Positions 52,321 through 52,344 of a stretch of DNA of 52,344 nt are shown here, piece after piece. The position numbers and the translations under genes are program-made. A model generated the notes under the pieces. The model did not search any database and had not been told where the DNA came from. It saw only the letters and a list, made by a program, of their open reading frames with translations. This stretch comes from Streptomyces camponoticapitis. GTDB taxonomy: Bacteria > Actinomycetota > Actinomycetes > Streptomycetales > Streptomycetaceae. Every line of letters begins with the position of its first letter. Positions within the stretch are counted from its first letter, which is position 1. The DNA lies in contig NZ_BMMV01000007.1 of the NCBI RefSeq assembly GCF_014646115.1, forward strand, positions 165,510-217,853, given 5' to 3'.

Positions 52321-52344
52321 ATGATCACCATACTCGCAGCCGGA
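52321..52344 (+). CDS. Possible start of a plus-strand gene cut by the window edge
   Basis: An ATG with GGAAGG 8 bp upstream opens a frame of eight codons (MITILAAG) before the window ends. This could be the first beta strand of a Rossmann or GT-B-type protein, but eight codons prove little. Two CGTACGGA repeats 19 bp apart (52284, 52303) precede it. Confidence 0.25.

Noticed and set aside
52143..52331. Small minus-strand frame upstream of rpoB
   Set aside because: Arg-rich, no ribosome site and no similarity I recognise. It lies upstream of the rpoB promoter.

Overview
This is chromosomal DNA of a Streptomyces or close relative. Codon use is very GC-rich, with many GTG and TTG starts. S14 is the zinc-type four-cysteine form, L17 and S9 carry acidic extensions, and an XRE/DUF397/anti-sigma-like ATPase trio is present. 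Gene order matches the core ribosomal region of Streptomyces read backwards, so nearly all core genes lie on the minus strand.

Left part (1-25 kb): coaA and a DUF389 membrane protein point right and meet glmM. Upstream of glmM are rpsI-rplM and a two-cassette ABC-F gene, which diverges from an exported hypothetical protein; that gene converges on and overlaps truA. Then, in minus-strand transcription order from 25.0 kb leftwards, come the S10 block (rpsJ, rplC, D, W, B, rpsS, rplV, rpsC, rplP, rpmC, rpsQ), the spc block (rplN to rplO), secY-adk-map, and the alpha block (infA, rpmJ, rpsM, rpsK, rpoA, rplQ). Strong hairpins separate several of these units: rpsQ/rplN, rplO/secY, adk/map, rpsK/rpoA and after rplQ.

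Accessory part (25.1-38.2 kb, between rpsJ and tuf): a small DUF1059-like gene, a YefM-YoeB toxin-antitoxin pair with an operator-like site, an XRE regulator with a DUF397 partner and a divergent HATPase gene, a PD-(D/E)XK-like protein with a 12-bp repeat array, a HEAT-repeat protein, a Tat-exported phospholipase C and two gene relics. The most striking feature is a two-gene minus-strand operon that looks like an RNA-repair system. Its first gene encodes an ATP-dependent RNA ligase fused to a polynucleotide kinase. Its second encodes a 954-residue protein joining an MJ1316/DUF504 RNA-end domain, an EEP phosphoesterase, a 2H phosphoesterase and a poly(A)-polymerase-type nucleotidyltransferase. 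The genes overlap by one base, have their own predicted promoter, and are insulated from tuf by a strong U-tract terminator.

Right part (38.2-52.3 kb): tuf, fusA, rpsG and rpsL, then an inserted two-gene module (nucleotidyltransferase-like protein plus membrane protein), then rpoC and rpoB with a clear promoter. RpoB has Asn at residue 442 (Ser531 in E. coli numbering), a position linked to rifampicin resistance. The S10 and str leaders share a nearly identical 25-bp element containing a hairpin.

All functional calls come from reading translated sequence and motifs. No database search was run.
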